Origin: Rhabditophanes sp. KR3021
Taxonomy: Eukaryota > Nematoda > Chromadorea > Rhabditida > Alloionematidae
NCBI GenBank assembly: GCA_963281155.1
Contig: CAUJLY010000001.1
Coordinates: 5,704,001-5,768,000 of the forward strand
Direction of reading: 5' to 3'
DNA length: 64,000 nt
In this document: piece by piece, positions 10,018-22,717 of the stretch
Position numbering within the stretch: the stretch's first letter is position 1
Layout of the letters: every line of letters starts with the position of its first letter
Translations under genes and position numbers: made by a program
The notes under the pieces: generated by a model
Databases searched by the model: none
The model's input: only the letters and a program-made list of their open reading frames with translations
Told to the model about the DNA's origin: nothing

Positions 10018-13000
10018 ATGTCCGATAGTGGGAGCGAGAGTGATTTTGTAAGTTGGCCATTGAAAAATAATAACTGTCAATTTTTCAGGGTCCTACGCCA
10101 ACTAAAAAAACAAATAGGGCATCAACCACGAAGTCTCCTACCAAAAAAGCGCAGCATGACAAGACCCTGCATTTGTCGAAGAAGGATTTGGATGTTTTCA
10201 CGAACATAGATAAACCCCACGAGAAAGGGGGTAAAACATCAATCGAACAGCAGTACCAGAAGAAGACACAACTGGAGCACATTCTCCTCCGCCCTGATAC
10301 TTATATCGGGTCAGTCCAATTCTGCGAGAAGACGACGATGTGGGTCTACGACAAAGACAAGGATTCGATCGTGACAAAAGACATCAGCTATGTTCCAGGC
10401 CTCTACAAGATCTTTGATGAAATCTTAGTGAACGCGGCTGACAACAAGCAACGAGACAAAAGTATGAATGTCATCAAAATCGACATCGACCAGCAAACCA
10501 ACTCCATCTCTATCTTCAACAACGGAAAGGGTGTTCCTGTTGTCATGCACAAGGTTGAAAAGATGTACGTCCCTGAACTTATCTTCGGAACCTTACTCAC
10601 TTCTTCAAACTACAATGACTCCGAAAGGAAAGTGACTGGTGGGAGAAATGGGTATGGAGCGAAGTTGTGCAATATTTTCTCAACTAAATTTACTCTGGAG
10701 TCGGCTTGCAAGGAATATAAGAAGAAGTTCAAGCAGACTTGGGTTAAGAATATGACGAAGGATAAGGATGCGGAGATTGAGTCTTTTTCAGGGTCTGATT
10801 TCACAAAGATTACCTTTGTTCCCGACTTGAAGAAGTTTAAAATGGACAAGCTGGATGATGATATTGTTGCCTTGATGAGCAGGAGAGCATATGATATTGC
10901 AGGAAGTACTCGTGGTGTCAAAGTGTACCTGAATGGGCGTCAATTGCCAATTTCGGGATTCAAGCAGTATTGTGAGCTGTACACAAAGAATTGTACGGGA
11001 CCCGATGGTGAACCTCTTAAACTCGTTTATGAGCAAGTGAACGAGCGATGGGAAGTAGCTTTGACTGTCTCTGAAAAGAATTTCCAGTCAGTTTCTTTTG
11101 CTAACTCGATTGCCACGACCAAGGGAGGAAGGCATGTCGATTACATCGCTGATCAAGTTTCTTCCAAACTTATTGCTACGGTCACTAAGAAAGCTGGAGC
11201 CAAGTCTGGAATAGCCGTCAAACCTTTCCAAGTCAAGAACCACATGTGGCTTTTCGTAAATGCTCTGATCGAGAATCCTACTTTCGACTCTCAGACTAAG
11301 GAAACCATGACTCTACAAGCTAAGTCATTTGGCTCGAAGGCTGAGGTTAGTGAAAAATTCCATGCAGGTGCGGCTAAATGTGGAGTCGTCGAAGCTATCT
11401 TATCTTGGGTCAAGTTCAAGCAACAGGAACAGGCTGACAAGAAATGCTCGACCAAGAAAACCAACAAATTGAAGGGGATCCCAAAGTTGGATGATGCAAA
11501 TGACGCTGGGACCAAAAATTCCCATTTATGTACTCTCATCCTAACGGAAGGAGATTCAGCTAAGACTCTTGCCGTCTCCGGTTTGGGAGTCGTTGGGCGA
11601 GACAAGTATGGTGTGTTTCCACTCCGCGGAAAATTCTTGAATGTCCGCGATGCTAATCATAAGCAAATCAAGGAAAATGCTGAAATCGACGCTCTTCTCA
11701 AGATCATTGGGTTGCAATACCGCTTGAAGTACGACAAAGAGGAAGACTTGAAGACTTTGAGGTATGGTAAAGTCATGATCATGGCGGATCAGGACCAAGA
11801 CGGTTCCCATATCAAGGGATTATTGATTAACTTCTTCCACCACAATTGGCCTGCCTTGTTGAAAACCACATTCTTGGAGGAGTTCATCACTCCAATCGTG
11901 AAAGTTACTAAGGATGGGAAATCTACTTCGTTCTTCTCCTTGCCTGAGTACATGAAATGGCGTGTTGACCACAATAATGGAAAGGGATTCAAGATCAAAT
12001 ACTACAAGGGGTTGGGTACATCTACTTCGAAGGAAGCAAAAGAATACTTCTCTGACATGGCTAAGCATCGCATTCCTTTCAAGTACGGCGACGAGCAATG
12101 TTCGGTTTCAATTGAAATGGCGTTTGCTAAAGCTAAGGTTGAAAAAAGAAAGGAGTGGTTGACTTCCTGGATGGAAGAGCGTAAAAGACAAAGATTAACT
12201 AATGAACAGGAAGTCTACTTGTACAATGAAAATACCAAGAGTATCAGTTACAAGCAATTCATCGACCAGGAGCTTATTCTGTTCTCCAATATGGATAACG
12301 AACGTTCGATTCCTAGTTTGATGGATGGCTTAAAACCGGGCCAAAGAAAGGTTCTCTTCACTTGCTTTAAGCGTGCCGACAAGAAAGAAGTGAAGGTTGC
12401 TCAGCTTGCTGGAGCAGTGGGGGAAATGTCTGCTTATCACCACGGGGAAGTTTCTCTTATGATGACGATTGTTGGGTTAGCTCAAGATTTTGTTGGTAGC
12501 AATAACATTAACTTGTTACTTCCTATCGGTCAATTTGGAACGAGGTTACAAGGAGGAAAGGACTCTGCCTCCCCTCGTTACATTTTCACCCAGCTTTCTC
12601 CCCTGACCAAGACGATCTTCAAACAAGAAGATGAGCATGTTCTCAAGTTTTTGAGTGAAGAAAATCAACGCATTGAACCTGAGTGGTACTGCCCGATTGT
12701 TCCCATGATTTTGATCAATGGGGCTGAAGGTATTGGAACTGCGTGGTCAACCAAAATCCCGAATTACAACCCACGAGACGTGGTTGCAAACATCAGACGG
12801 CTCATCAACAACGAAGAAACGAAAGTAATGGCTCCTTGGTACAGAAGGTTCGAAGGAACAATGATGAAACTCGATGAGGGAAGATACATTTCCAACGGGC
12901 GTATTTCCGTCATCAACGACACAACTCTCGAAATCACCGAGTTGCCCATCAAGACCTGGACTCAAAAGTACAAGGAAACCGTTATTGACAAGCTGAATGA

Positions 13001-14519
13001 CAATCCCGACAAAAATGCTGCCTTCAGCATCAGTGACTACAAGGAATACCATACTGATTCCACGGTCAAGTTCGTTGTTAAGATGAGTGAGGACAAACTA
13101 GCTGCTGCTGAAAGAGAGGGCATGCATAAGGTCTTCCAACTTCAATCTATTATCAATACGACTAGCATGGTTTTGTTTGATTCTGAAGGTTGCTTAAGAC
13201 GCTTCAATTCCCCCGATCAGATTATGAAGGATTTCTTTAAGTGTCGTAAGCAGAAGTACATTGAGAGGAAGGCCTTTTTGGAAGGTATGCTTCAGGCCCA
13301 AAGTGATAAATTGAGTGCCCAAGCCAAATTCATCATGGCCAAGATCAAGGGAGAAATCAAGATGGAAAATGTGAAGAAGGTGGAAATTATCAAGAAGTTG
13401 AGGGAACTTGGTTATTTGCCTGATCCTTTAAAGAAATGGAATGATGATGAGAAAAGGAGGCGTGAAAAGGAAGATAAGCTGGACGTTGTGGAGGATATTG
13501 AGGACGATGAAGCTGTTGCCAAGGATTCTGTAGGAGACTACGATTATTTGGTTGGAATGGCTTTAATAAAACTGTCCGAAGAAGAAAAAGATAAGCTAAT
13601 TAGAGAGTCTAAGGAAAAACTCGACGAATTGAATGCTCTCAAAAAGAAATCGTGGTCTGATCTGTGGTTAGTTGATCTTGATGAATTTATGACTGCTTTG
13701 AAGAAACACGAGGACAAGGAAGAAGCTGAAATTGAGAAGGCTATCAGAGACGCTACAGCTAAACTCAAAAAAGAATCTGGGTCTGCTAAAAGTAAGCGTG
13801 GTGGAGCTGCTGCAGCTGCTGATTTCAAACCTGACCCAAGAGGGATAAATATCGCCCCTGACATCAAAGCTTACAAAGAGAAATACGAAGAAAAAGCTAA
13901 GAAGGAAAAAAAAGCTCCAAAGAAAGAGAAGCCTGTTAAGGAGGTTAAAAATGATGGAGATATCACTGCATTTGTAATTAAGACGCCTAAGGAAAATAAA
14001 AAATCCACCAAGAATAATGAAAGCGAGGACACTGACGAGTTGTCTGATTTTGAAGATACTGATAAAAGAACGGCTGCCAAAAGAGCTGCAGCAAAAAGTA
14101 TCCCTGTCGTTGAAATTGACTCAGATTCGGATGACGAAGGACCAACTAAGAAAAAACCTTCCCCCGAGAAAGCTGCGTCTAAAAATGTGCCGCCTGCAAA
14201 GAAAAAATGTAATATGTCTGAGGACGAAGAAAAACCTAATTCAAAGAAAGTTGTACCTAAAAAGAAGGCTGTTGAGAAAAAAAAGACTACCCCGAAAAAA
14301 GCTGCGCCAAAGAGAAAAGTCATTGACTCTGATGAAGAACCTCAAAGTTCAAGAAATGTTCCAAAAAGAGCTGCGCCAAAGAAAAAAGCTATTGACTCTG
14401 ATGAAGAACCCCAAAGTTCAAGAAATGTTCCAAAAAGAGCTGCTGCGAAAAAATCGAAGGTTGTCATTAGCTCTGACGAAGAAAATTCTGCTTCAGATTT
14501 TGAAATGGACTCAGACTAA
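10018..14519 (+). CDS. DNA topoisomerase II
   Basis: Exons 10018-10047 and 10089-14519 (41-nt intron) encode 1,486 residues, a full-length eukaryotic type IIA topoisomerase. This nuclear enzyme passes one DNA duplex through a break in another, using ATP, in replication and chromosome segregation. Visible motifs are ATP-site NAADN (125-129), the glycine-rich GGRNGYGAKL loop, the QTK loop (412-414), TOPRIM EGDSA (Glu497) and DQDQD (577-581), PLRGKFLNV, and the breakage tyrosine in SPRYIFT (Tyr841). The usual GIGTGWS reads GIGTAWS. The C-tail (about 1,300-1,486) is Lys/Asp/Ser-rich with two near-identical IDSDEEPQSSRNVPKRAA repeats, typical of a variable, phosphorylated regulatory tail. The codon use is noticeably richer in G and C than in neighbouring genes, as in a highly expressed gene. 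Confidence 0.98.
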
Positions 14520-15942
14520 CTATAATTAAAAATTTCATTTAATCAATTTTAAGCACAATTTGATTGTGCCTATAATACTTTAAGCTGATTTAAAATGATT
14601 CCTGTTATCTACCAAGAATGGTCTCCACTTTACATTGGATTAATAAGCTTGAAAAGTTGCCGAGCAATCATTTTTGACTCAAACTTTTTAATAAATTTGA
14701 AGAAACCTAATAAAACTTTTTATTATTTGTATATTCTACTGAAAAGGCATTAATCACCATATAATATGAAACATTATGATGCCGAAGTCTGAAATTATTA
14801 AGTACTTAAATAGTCCCAAATAAATATGCTTTGTATTTTACACTACACATTTTCCAGATTACAAATATGACATCTAGTTACAAAATAAATCATGTAAATG
14901 CTTTTTGTGAAGAAGTACATTAATATTGGTATATTGCCTCTTAAAATCTGTCAATTATGTAGTGATAAAAGGTAAAGTGGCAAGATAATGTAAAATAATA
15001 AGTTGGTTTACCCTACCTTTATACATCAAGAACACATAATCATGACAAGTAAAGCATGATTTTGATGAATTGTTTAATTATTTCAATTCCTTCCACAATG
15101 TTGAAATTAATAAATGAATATTTGTTTTGGCAAATTGATGAAACATACAAGCAATACCAACAACATGCGAACTAAAAGGAAAATTAAATGGTTTTGCCCA
15201 ATACTATTTAAAGATACAAATTTGCTAAAATAGTTGATGGCTCGAGTTTCGTGTGGCACTTTTTTGTATAAAATAATTGCAATTATTTGAATGTTTTAAC
15301 TGTTTTATTCAATTTTAAATGATACAAGCCAAACCAGCATAAATGTTTAAATTTGGTAATTCCAACAGTCCATAAAATGAAGATAAAACCTTTTAAGTAA
15401 TTGTATAATCATATAATCTAATACTTTTAAATTTATTTGATTTATTTCAAAAGACTCTAAGTTGATTAATTTAGATATGCTGCTACATTTAATATCAAGT
15501 CGCAATTGGCATTGTATTAATTTTCGAAAAGAAAATCTTGAATATTTTGAAATAACATTGAACTTGTAGAATCAGATAATTGTCCTCTAAATGGAATTTG
15601 TTACATATACCTTATAACTTGTACTTAAGCCTATAATTCATCATTCCTGTGGCTATACATATCCTATTCATCTATGAATAAATCAGTCTAGTATATATTG
15701 TGTTGCTTCATTTTAATATTTAGACGTACAAAGGAATATTTATTTGATTAAACAGTATATGATAAGAATTAAAAAGTATTCCTTTTTGGACCTGTAAAAA
15801 AGGTCATGTATTGTATATTTGTTAAACGTAGTAATAAACTGCATATAACAAGCAAAATGACTTCATAACTTCTTTAAAATTTAGTAACACATTTATTTTA
15901 CTATTTTTAGCTTTGTACAATCCGTATTTTAATTAATAGAAT
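14520..15942. other. Intergenic
   Basis: This AT-rich stretch is the 3' flank of topoisomerase II and of the convergent nuclear receptor. No gene, RNA or repeat was recognised. Confidence 0.5.
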
Positions 15943-17273
15943 TTAATTCATAAGGAAAATCATTTGTTTGCTATTCAAATCCATTTTTAACTCATACAAA
16001 TTATCAGCATCAATTATTTCAAATATTTTTGATACTAAATAAACATCTGATCGGCAATGATTGTATTTTTGTATCTGGGATATAATTTTCATTATTTCGG
16101 TTAATCTCGATGCATAATTTTCAAGTCGCTTATTAACAACAAAATATCCATGAATTTCATTATTAGCTAATGTCAACGAATTTTCAGCAATTAATAAGGT
16201 GTCTGAAGATATTTCTTCCAAATCATTAGTAGAAAATAACGACTGCACCATCATAAAACTAAATTCCATCTCATCTAAAATATAACATAATTTTGTATGT
16301 AAGAATAGAAATATAATTACCTAAATTTAGTCTTTTTATTGGTTCATAAACTGATTTGTACAAAACTGAGTTCATAGGTGCAGCTATTTGATGAATACTT
16401 TTCATTTCAATCTCAGACATTTCAGGATCATAAAGCATTCCTTTCGTTATATCATAACATTGCCTTTCATCAAAGAAAACTGAAACTAGGTTATTATCGT
16501 GTCCAAAAATAAGTAACGCAAAATAGATTTTACTTATGGTATTGTAAATAGGCCAAAAGTTATTAAATAAAATTGCTCGATCTTTTTTGGCTAATTGGCA
16601 AAAATTAGAGCAGTACATAAGAGATTTTGCAAGTTGCAGACATGAACGTTCTAAGTAAAATGGAAAAGTTCGCAAATGTACTAAATTTGTAAAAGTAACA
16701 TCATCAGCTGAATAGTGATGTATAACTTTTTTATGCTCATTTATTCCAAAACATATTGATTGCAACAAAGACACGTTTTGATATTCAAACATGGGAATAA
16801 CCTTTAGGGAGCCATGTAGAATTATTTTTAATTGTTCAATTTCACTATCCAAGTTAAAAATAATTTTTTTGTATGTAGTTTTGTTCAACTTCGGAATTTC
16901 TTCAAATATATTATCCATATCCATTAAATTAGGCATGCTTTGTAATTTGCTTTCTTGCAATAACAAATCATGTGAAACAGATTCTATTCTTTGATTTGCT
17001 ACTTTGATTTTCTTTACAGACATTCCTATAGACTCACAACGTTTTAGACGACAATACTGACATTTCTTCTCGGATGCAACGATCTTGCATTGCTTGGAAT
17101 TTCTACGGCAAACATATACTTTCTTGTTCTTCATACTTCGATGAAAAAAGGAAAAACATGATTTACAGACCAATATTGAATATTGGCAGGTGATCTATAA
17201 TATTGTATGTAGTGTCACAATAATTCATCCTTACCTTAGTATTTCCACATACTAAGCAGCTATCCCGTTCCAT
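15943..17273 (-). CDS. Nuclear hormone receptor (nematode supplementary type)
   Basis: Three exons (17235-17273, 16321-17194, 15943-16274) with introns of 40 and 46 nt encode 414 residues. The C4 DNA-binding domain begins almost at the N-terminus: finger I CLVCGNTK...CKSC with P-box-like CKSCFSFFHR, then finger II CRRNSKQC...CQYCRLKRC and GMSVKKI. The second finger has six residues between its first two Cys where five are usual. Residues about 150-414 form a helical ligand-binding-domain-like region with low conservation, as in expanded worm NHRs. It is probably a nuclear ligand-regulated or orphan transcription factor. The start is supported by the short exon encoding MERDSCLVCGNTK. Confidence 0.88.
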
Positions 17274-19435
17274 CTTAATAGAAAATAAATATTTAAATAT
17301 TTTTAACCTCTTCAGATGTACAATATAAGGATACAACTGTTAGTTTAATAAAAATCAAGTATTTTAATAATAATTATACTTGAGTTGTATTTCAAAAACG
17401 ATTTTTCATTTGATATGGTTCACCTAGCATGCATAAATGATACAAAACATATCACATACAATATAGCACACTATAATCACAAATAAACCAAGAAAGGTTG
17501 AACTTGTGGGTAAGATGTTGTCTAATCAAAAAAGTAGCGACACGTTTCCTTAGTTCTTAAAATTTAAAAGAGATTATTTTTATCAATGAGATAATTCATT
17601 GTATAAAGGTGGTTAAAATTAACGAATGTGTTTTATTTTAAGTGTTGGCATGATTTTTTATGACATGAAGTGCAGTTGAATATTTTTCGTTAATTATAAA
17701 GTCCCTCATTTAATGATAAATTAAACAATATTTTTGATGCTTATTAAAGGTGTTACAAAATTTAATTACATAACAAATCAGGTCAACGTTTACTTAATTT
17801 TACAACTTCAAAATGCAAACAGCGAAAAATTGACACTTGATGTCATGACTTAATACAAACAATATTGCGGACACGTCCGTTTGATGCGTAATAAGTATTA
17901 AGGTAAGTGTGAACATAGCGGCATTTTAAATCATTATAAACATATGGTAAGTCTTTTAGACACAATATTCAGAAGGCGTATTAGATAAGATTATAAACAT
18001 ACTACTCAAATATCAGCATCTAATATTCTTTTGTCCCAATTTTGTTTTTGTTTGCTTCAAAGATTAATGTCATACATTTCAACAATTATGCCGAAGAATT
18101 GTAAGGAGCAGGTTGATGATAATTTTAATAGATAAAATGTCTATCAAAGCACAACAGTTTTTGTACTTTATCAAAAAATTATCGTATTAAATGTATTAAT
18201 AAACACTTGTATATTCAATGCTTAAAGTATATACATAATTCTCAACTTACTGAAGGTTAAATACATCGATGGACTCTACAACTTTTAATTGCTTTATAAG
18301 TATAAACAAAAAGCTTTAAATTAATTTATTGCTAATAATAAATTTTCTAACGGATTGAAAACTTGAGCAATTGGATTACTTTGTTTGTTTAGTTCGATGT
18401 TATGAAGGAAATGATGGTATTCAATTACAGAATTGTTGGATATTACAAAAGCCATCTTTTATTGCAATAAATACACTAAATATAAAGGGTATTTATATAA
18501 TATATGAGTATAACTATTAGTTATGATATAGAATGAATTTTATGGTAAATTATTTGTTTATATACTTGCTCGATGCAACTATTCATCGATCATTTATAGC
18601 ATTTATATTTAAACTACAAATATTTTATTAACATATGTTAATTATGCATAACCCAATTTGGTTCACATGTAATTCATTTATAAGTTTTCTCTCAATTAAA
18701 TCAAAGAAATATCACAATTTGTAGCATTAAACTCTAGTTTTGAAATTTAGTCATTGATACATGCCGTTTATAGCACTGTGTTATAATGACTTAACACTTT
18801 TTGAAACTCATGCTTTAATCCTAAGATATTTATAAATCATAAATAAGGCTAATTAATTATGAAACACAAATATAGTATGCAAATAAGTTAATTGTTTGCA
18901 AATGGTAAATAAAGATAATACTTTTTAGATAACAAATTTGATATATTATTCAATTAACTTGTTTTATGATCTAATCTTTACCTACTAATTACATTACATT
19001 CTCCAGCTCACAGTAAATTAATTATACATTATTCTGTTAGATCTTCAATCATTACCTCAACATAACTTTAGTATTGTCTAAGAAAAAAACATTTGTTCAA
19101 ATTTAAAATTGAATTTGCTAATTAATCATATTTATTACTCTCATTATTCTGTCGATAAGTCGTTTGATACTAATGAATGAAGTTTTCCACTAACATTAAT
19201 TTACCTTATAGATACTAACATGTAATATTTTCAATGATGTAATATAAAATGATATTGCTTGTTTAAATATACGATAATATAGGATATGAATAATAAATAT
19301 ACAAATCGAATTACCATTTATTATTTTTAAATAATGCTAAAATAATCGTAAAAGGATCAATTTCAGTTTATCCAGATGGCTTTAGGACAAATTTTATTCT
19401 GGTAAAAATCAACTTTTATTTATTTTAATTGGCAG

Positions 19436-19475
19436 CGGCCCACTTCCTTCATCAAGAAGTTATATGAGTATGGAA
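19436..19475 (+). other. Orphan exon-like segment
   Basis: Forty bases between a good acceptor (TTTTAATTGGCAG) and donor (GTAAGT) read RPTSFIKKLYEYG with no stop. The local GC content stands above the surroundings. No partner exons were found, and the peptide belongs to no family I can name. Confidence 0.3.
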
Positions 19476-22400
19476 GTAAGTCGTTAAAATTGCTGTTAAT
19501 TTGATTGACATTTAATGCCTATCATTGTACAAAAAACAAGAAACTAAATTGTCATCATCTTGTATAATTGTTTTATGATTTTAATACTGCCGACAAAACC
19601 ATCAATATTTTCTTTCTTACTTTGTAATAAATAACGCTACGAGTTCAGAAAGTTTGATAAAAATAGTTCAAATTTCGGAAATTTGATTTAAATCGCTAAG
19701 AACTCGGTGAAATAATAGAAGGTTAATCAAAATGTATTACAATACTTGTTTATTTTATTGAAATCCATAAAAGTGCAATAAAGACAACTGAAAATGAATG
19801 CAATTCTGATGTTAGAATTTAATACATATAACATGTTCCCACTACGTTTTGTCACTTCAGCTAATTTAATTTGTGAATGATAAAGATCTTAAAAAATGAC
19901 AGAACCTTTTATTGTTTTTTAATTGTTCTATTCAAAGAAGCGATACCGAATCTTGTGTTAACAATTAATGATCTAATCAAATTATGGAAAGAAATAAAAA
20001 TATTTTCTTAAGCAAATTCAGGAATATCACCAAAATAGAGAAGTGTAAAAACTACAAATTAAGGATAATAAATTTGCGTAATTAGTGTGAATTTAAATGC
20101 TCGACATGCAAACTATATTTTTGTAATGCTAAACTTGATAATGTTTTCCAAATACACCCTTCATTAGCATTCAACAAACGAACAATTCTAATTTCATACT
20201 TTTTTCACACTATAACACATACTAATTTGATAATTAAATATTTTACAAATGAATGATTGGTCTTCTAAAATGTTATACCTAATTAACAACAGTAAGTTAT
20301 ATTTATTAATAGAAACATTCAGGTAACTATTATAAACACTACATTTAGGTTGTCGTTAATGTAAGCATCATTGAATTTAAACTAAATTGGAAACTTTTTA
20401 CATCACCTTTTCTAAAGAAAGAGGCAAATTGCATGTTTTTGTTTAATTTAGACATTTCTCTTATAAAAAGATATGTACACTGATTTGATTGTCAATAGCT
20501 TTTTTGATAAAAAATGGAACAGTTGCATGCTAAAACAAATTAGTGTCAAATTATGAAGTCACGTGAAACTATTCAGACTATGGACATATGTACCTTCATT
20601 ATCTTTAATAGGCACATCCCTTGTATGTTCTTCTTTCTTACTTTCGACAATTGATATTTTCATCATTTGTTACAAAAAATAAATTGTACCTCCGTTCTTC
20701 TTGACACATCTACTTTTTTGGTTTAATTTAATGATGAATTTATATGGCGGCAGTAAAGATAACTCGAGTCTTTACAACTCATCATAAAATCATCATTATT
20801 TTTATATTTTACCTAAATATGTGAATACTACGTATTTTTTATATCTATAGTACATTTGTAACTCTATGCATTCACTTTATATTGATAATTAAGTCAAGAC
20901 TGATCACGCATAAAATCTTTTCATTTCTTTTTTATTGCAAAACCATACATTTTTTGTTTACCACAGCATTTGCTTCATTCTTTATTATTTTAAAATAGTA
21001 CAAGTATACGATTTTGTTAACTAAAAATCAACATGAGGAATATTTAGGAATAGTTGGGAATAGTTGTCAAGTGGACATTTTTTATCTTACTATTTTTCAT
21101 ACCCGAAAGCTTATCAGTGCAACTGTCAATGTTTGTAAAAAGTGTACAAATGATGATATTTAGCCAATATTATATTTTACAAAATAAAGATTATAGGAGT
21201 TATATGCACACTTATAATTTTAACGTTATTATGTTAAGTCAAATTTTGACAACAAAACATTCTTCACACACTATTTAATTTTTATGTATCTTAAGTTAAA
21301 TAAATTTCTTCTCCACTTCATCCAACAATCCTTTTTTCCACCTATTATATATTTGATATATATGCTTAAAAGCGAGGATTTTTTCGCTATTAGTTACAAA
21401 TTTACTGTATCTAAGATAATGTTTACCAAGGTAACACTTTCCCTTTGACTAATTTTGAGCTATACTTAAATACGTTTATTTTGATTCTCAGACTTATCAT
21501 CGCTTTTTTGTTGATTACGACACGTCTAAGGGGTTTGTTAACGATACAGTAGGTATTGAGACCATTTATTTGAATCAACAATTCTAAATACAAACCCTCT
21601 CGACACCTTGCTTATTTTGACATCATATTATTAAACAAGCCCTAAACTTTATCTAAAAGAATCACAGCAACAGTAAGAGGACTTATTAAGTTTGGATATG
21701 AATTTAGTTAAAAGATGATCTGTCAATAATGATAACAAAAGGTACAAGAAAGTGCTACTTTCTTTAAAATTAAGTGAGGTAAGCATAAAAATTAGAACAA
21801 TGTTATCGTATTATGTTAAAGAAGTAAATCACATAAAAACATTTAACTACTTTATCTATAGCCAAATAAGAAAAGTTAACTTTGAACGTCAACTGACTTA
21901 TGCAGCTCATCGTCAAAAGTCTCTATCATTTGACATTGCTTTCTTGGTTTTAGGTAAAGGTAAGTACCACTAATCTTGGCAAATATTCTTGAACTTGAAA
22001 ATATGTAAATGAATAAATATATAAATAGGTATATTTGTTTCGGTCTGTCTACATTTTCTTTTACAACATATGTAAATTGGATAAGTAATATTTGATCAAA
22101 GTAACCAAAATGACAGAAACACTTGTTAGTGTATGTTTAACAACAGATTGAACAGATGAGCAGGGAATAGATCCGTTGGTCAAATCAAATTAGTAAAGAA
22201 CCCTTCTCAACAACAAAGGTGCGGCTTTTTATAGGACTTCTGTTTGAATCATAAATAGACGTCAAACGTTTGGCAGAAGTCAATCTCATTTAGAGTTTGT
22301 AAAAAGATCACAACTTTTTTAAGAACATTCTCATAAATTATCATTATTTGTATAGCTGTCAGGGGATGCTGTGAGATAAAAGCATATTTGCGTGATGACA

Positions 22401-22672
22401 TTTAAATTAACCATCAATCCTTAATTTATTATATTGGGGTTATAAACTTGTTGACTTGATTAATTGATTTGAATGACAACAAATACGCTTTTAAACATTC
22501 TTAAATTAATAATAATAACGATACATTTTACAAATTAAAAGTGTGAAATTTGTCTTGACCATAATGTGATTGATCTCATCTATTCACCTCATTCAGTATA
22601 ATTTAAAATAAGCTAATTGAGATAAGAAAGCACATTTAAACGTCATAATATACATTCTTTTATGGGTGCAAA

Positions 22673-22717
22673 ATGACGTTTAACCAAGTTCTGGAAAATC
22701 GTACAAATTCGGATCAG
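22673..22717 (+). other. Possible first-exon-like segment
   Basis: ATG followed by 14 sense codons (MTFNQVLENRTNSDQ) ends directly at CAG|GTAATA, a reasonable donor. No downstream exon could be linked, so this may be chance. Confidence 0.15.

Noticed and set aside
13871..14323. 150-codon minus-strand frame rich in Phe, Ser and Leu opposite the topoisomerase tail
   Set aside because: Produced by the Lys/Glu/Asp-rich coding strand; no independent evidence.
19436..19482. Hairpin or microRNA at the exon-like island
   Set aside because: The inverted pairs are short and interrupted, and the fold is under 50 nt; a coding exon fits better.
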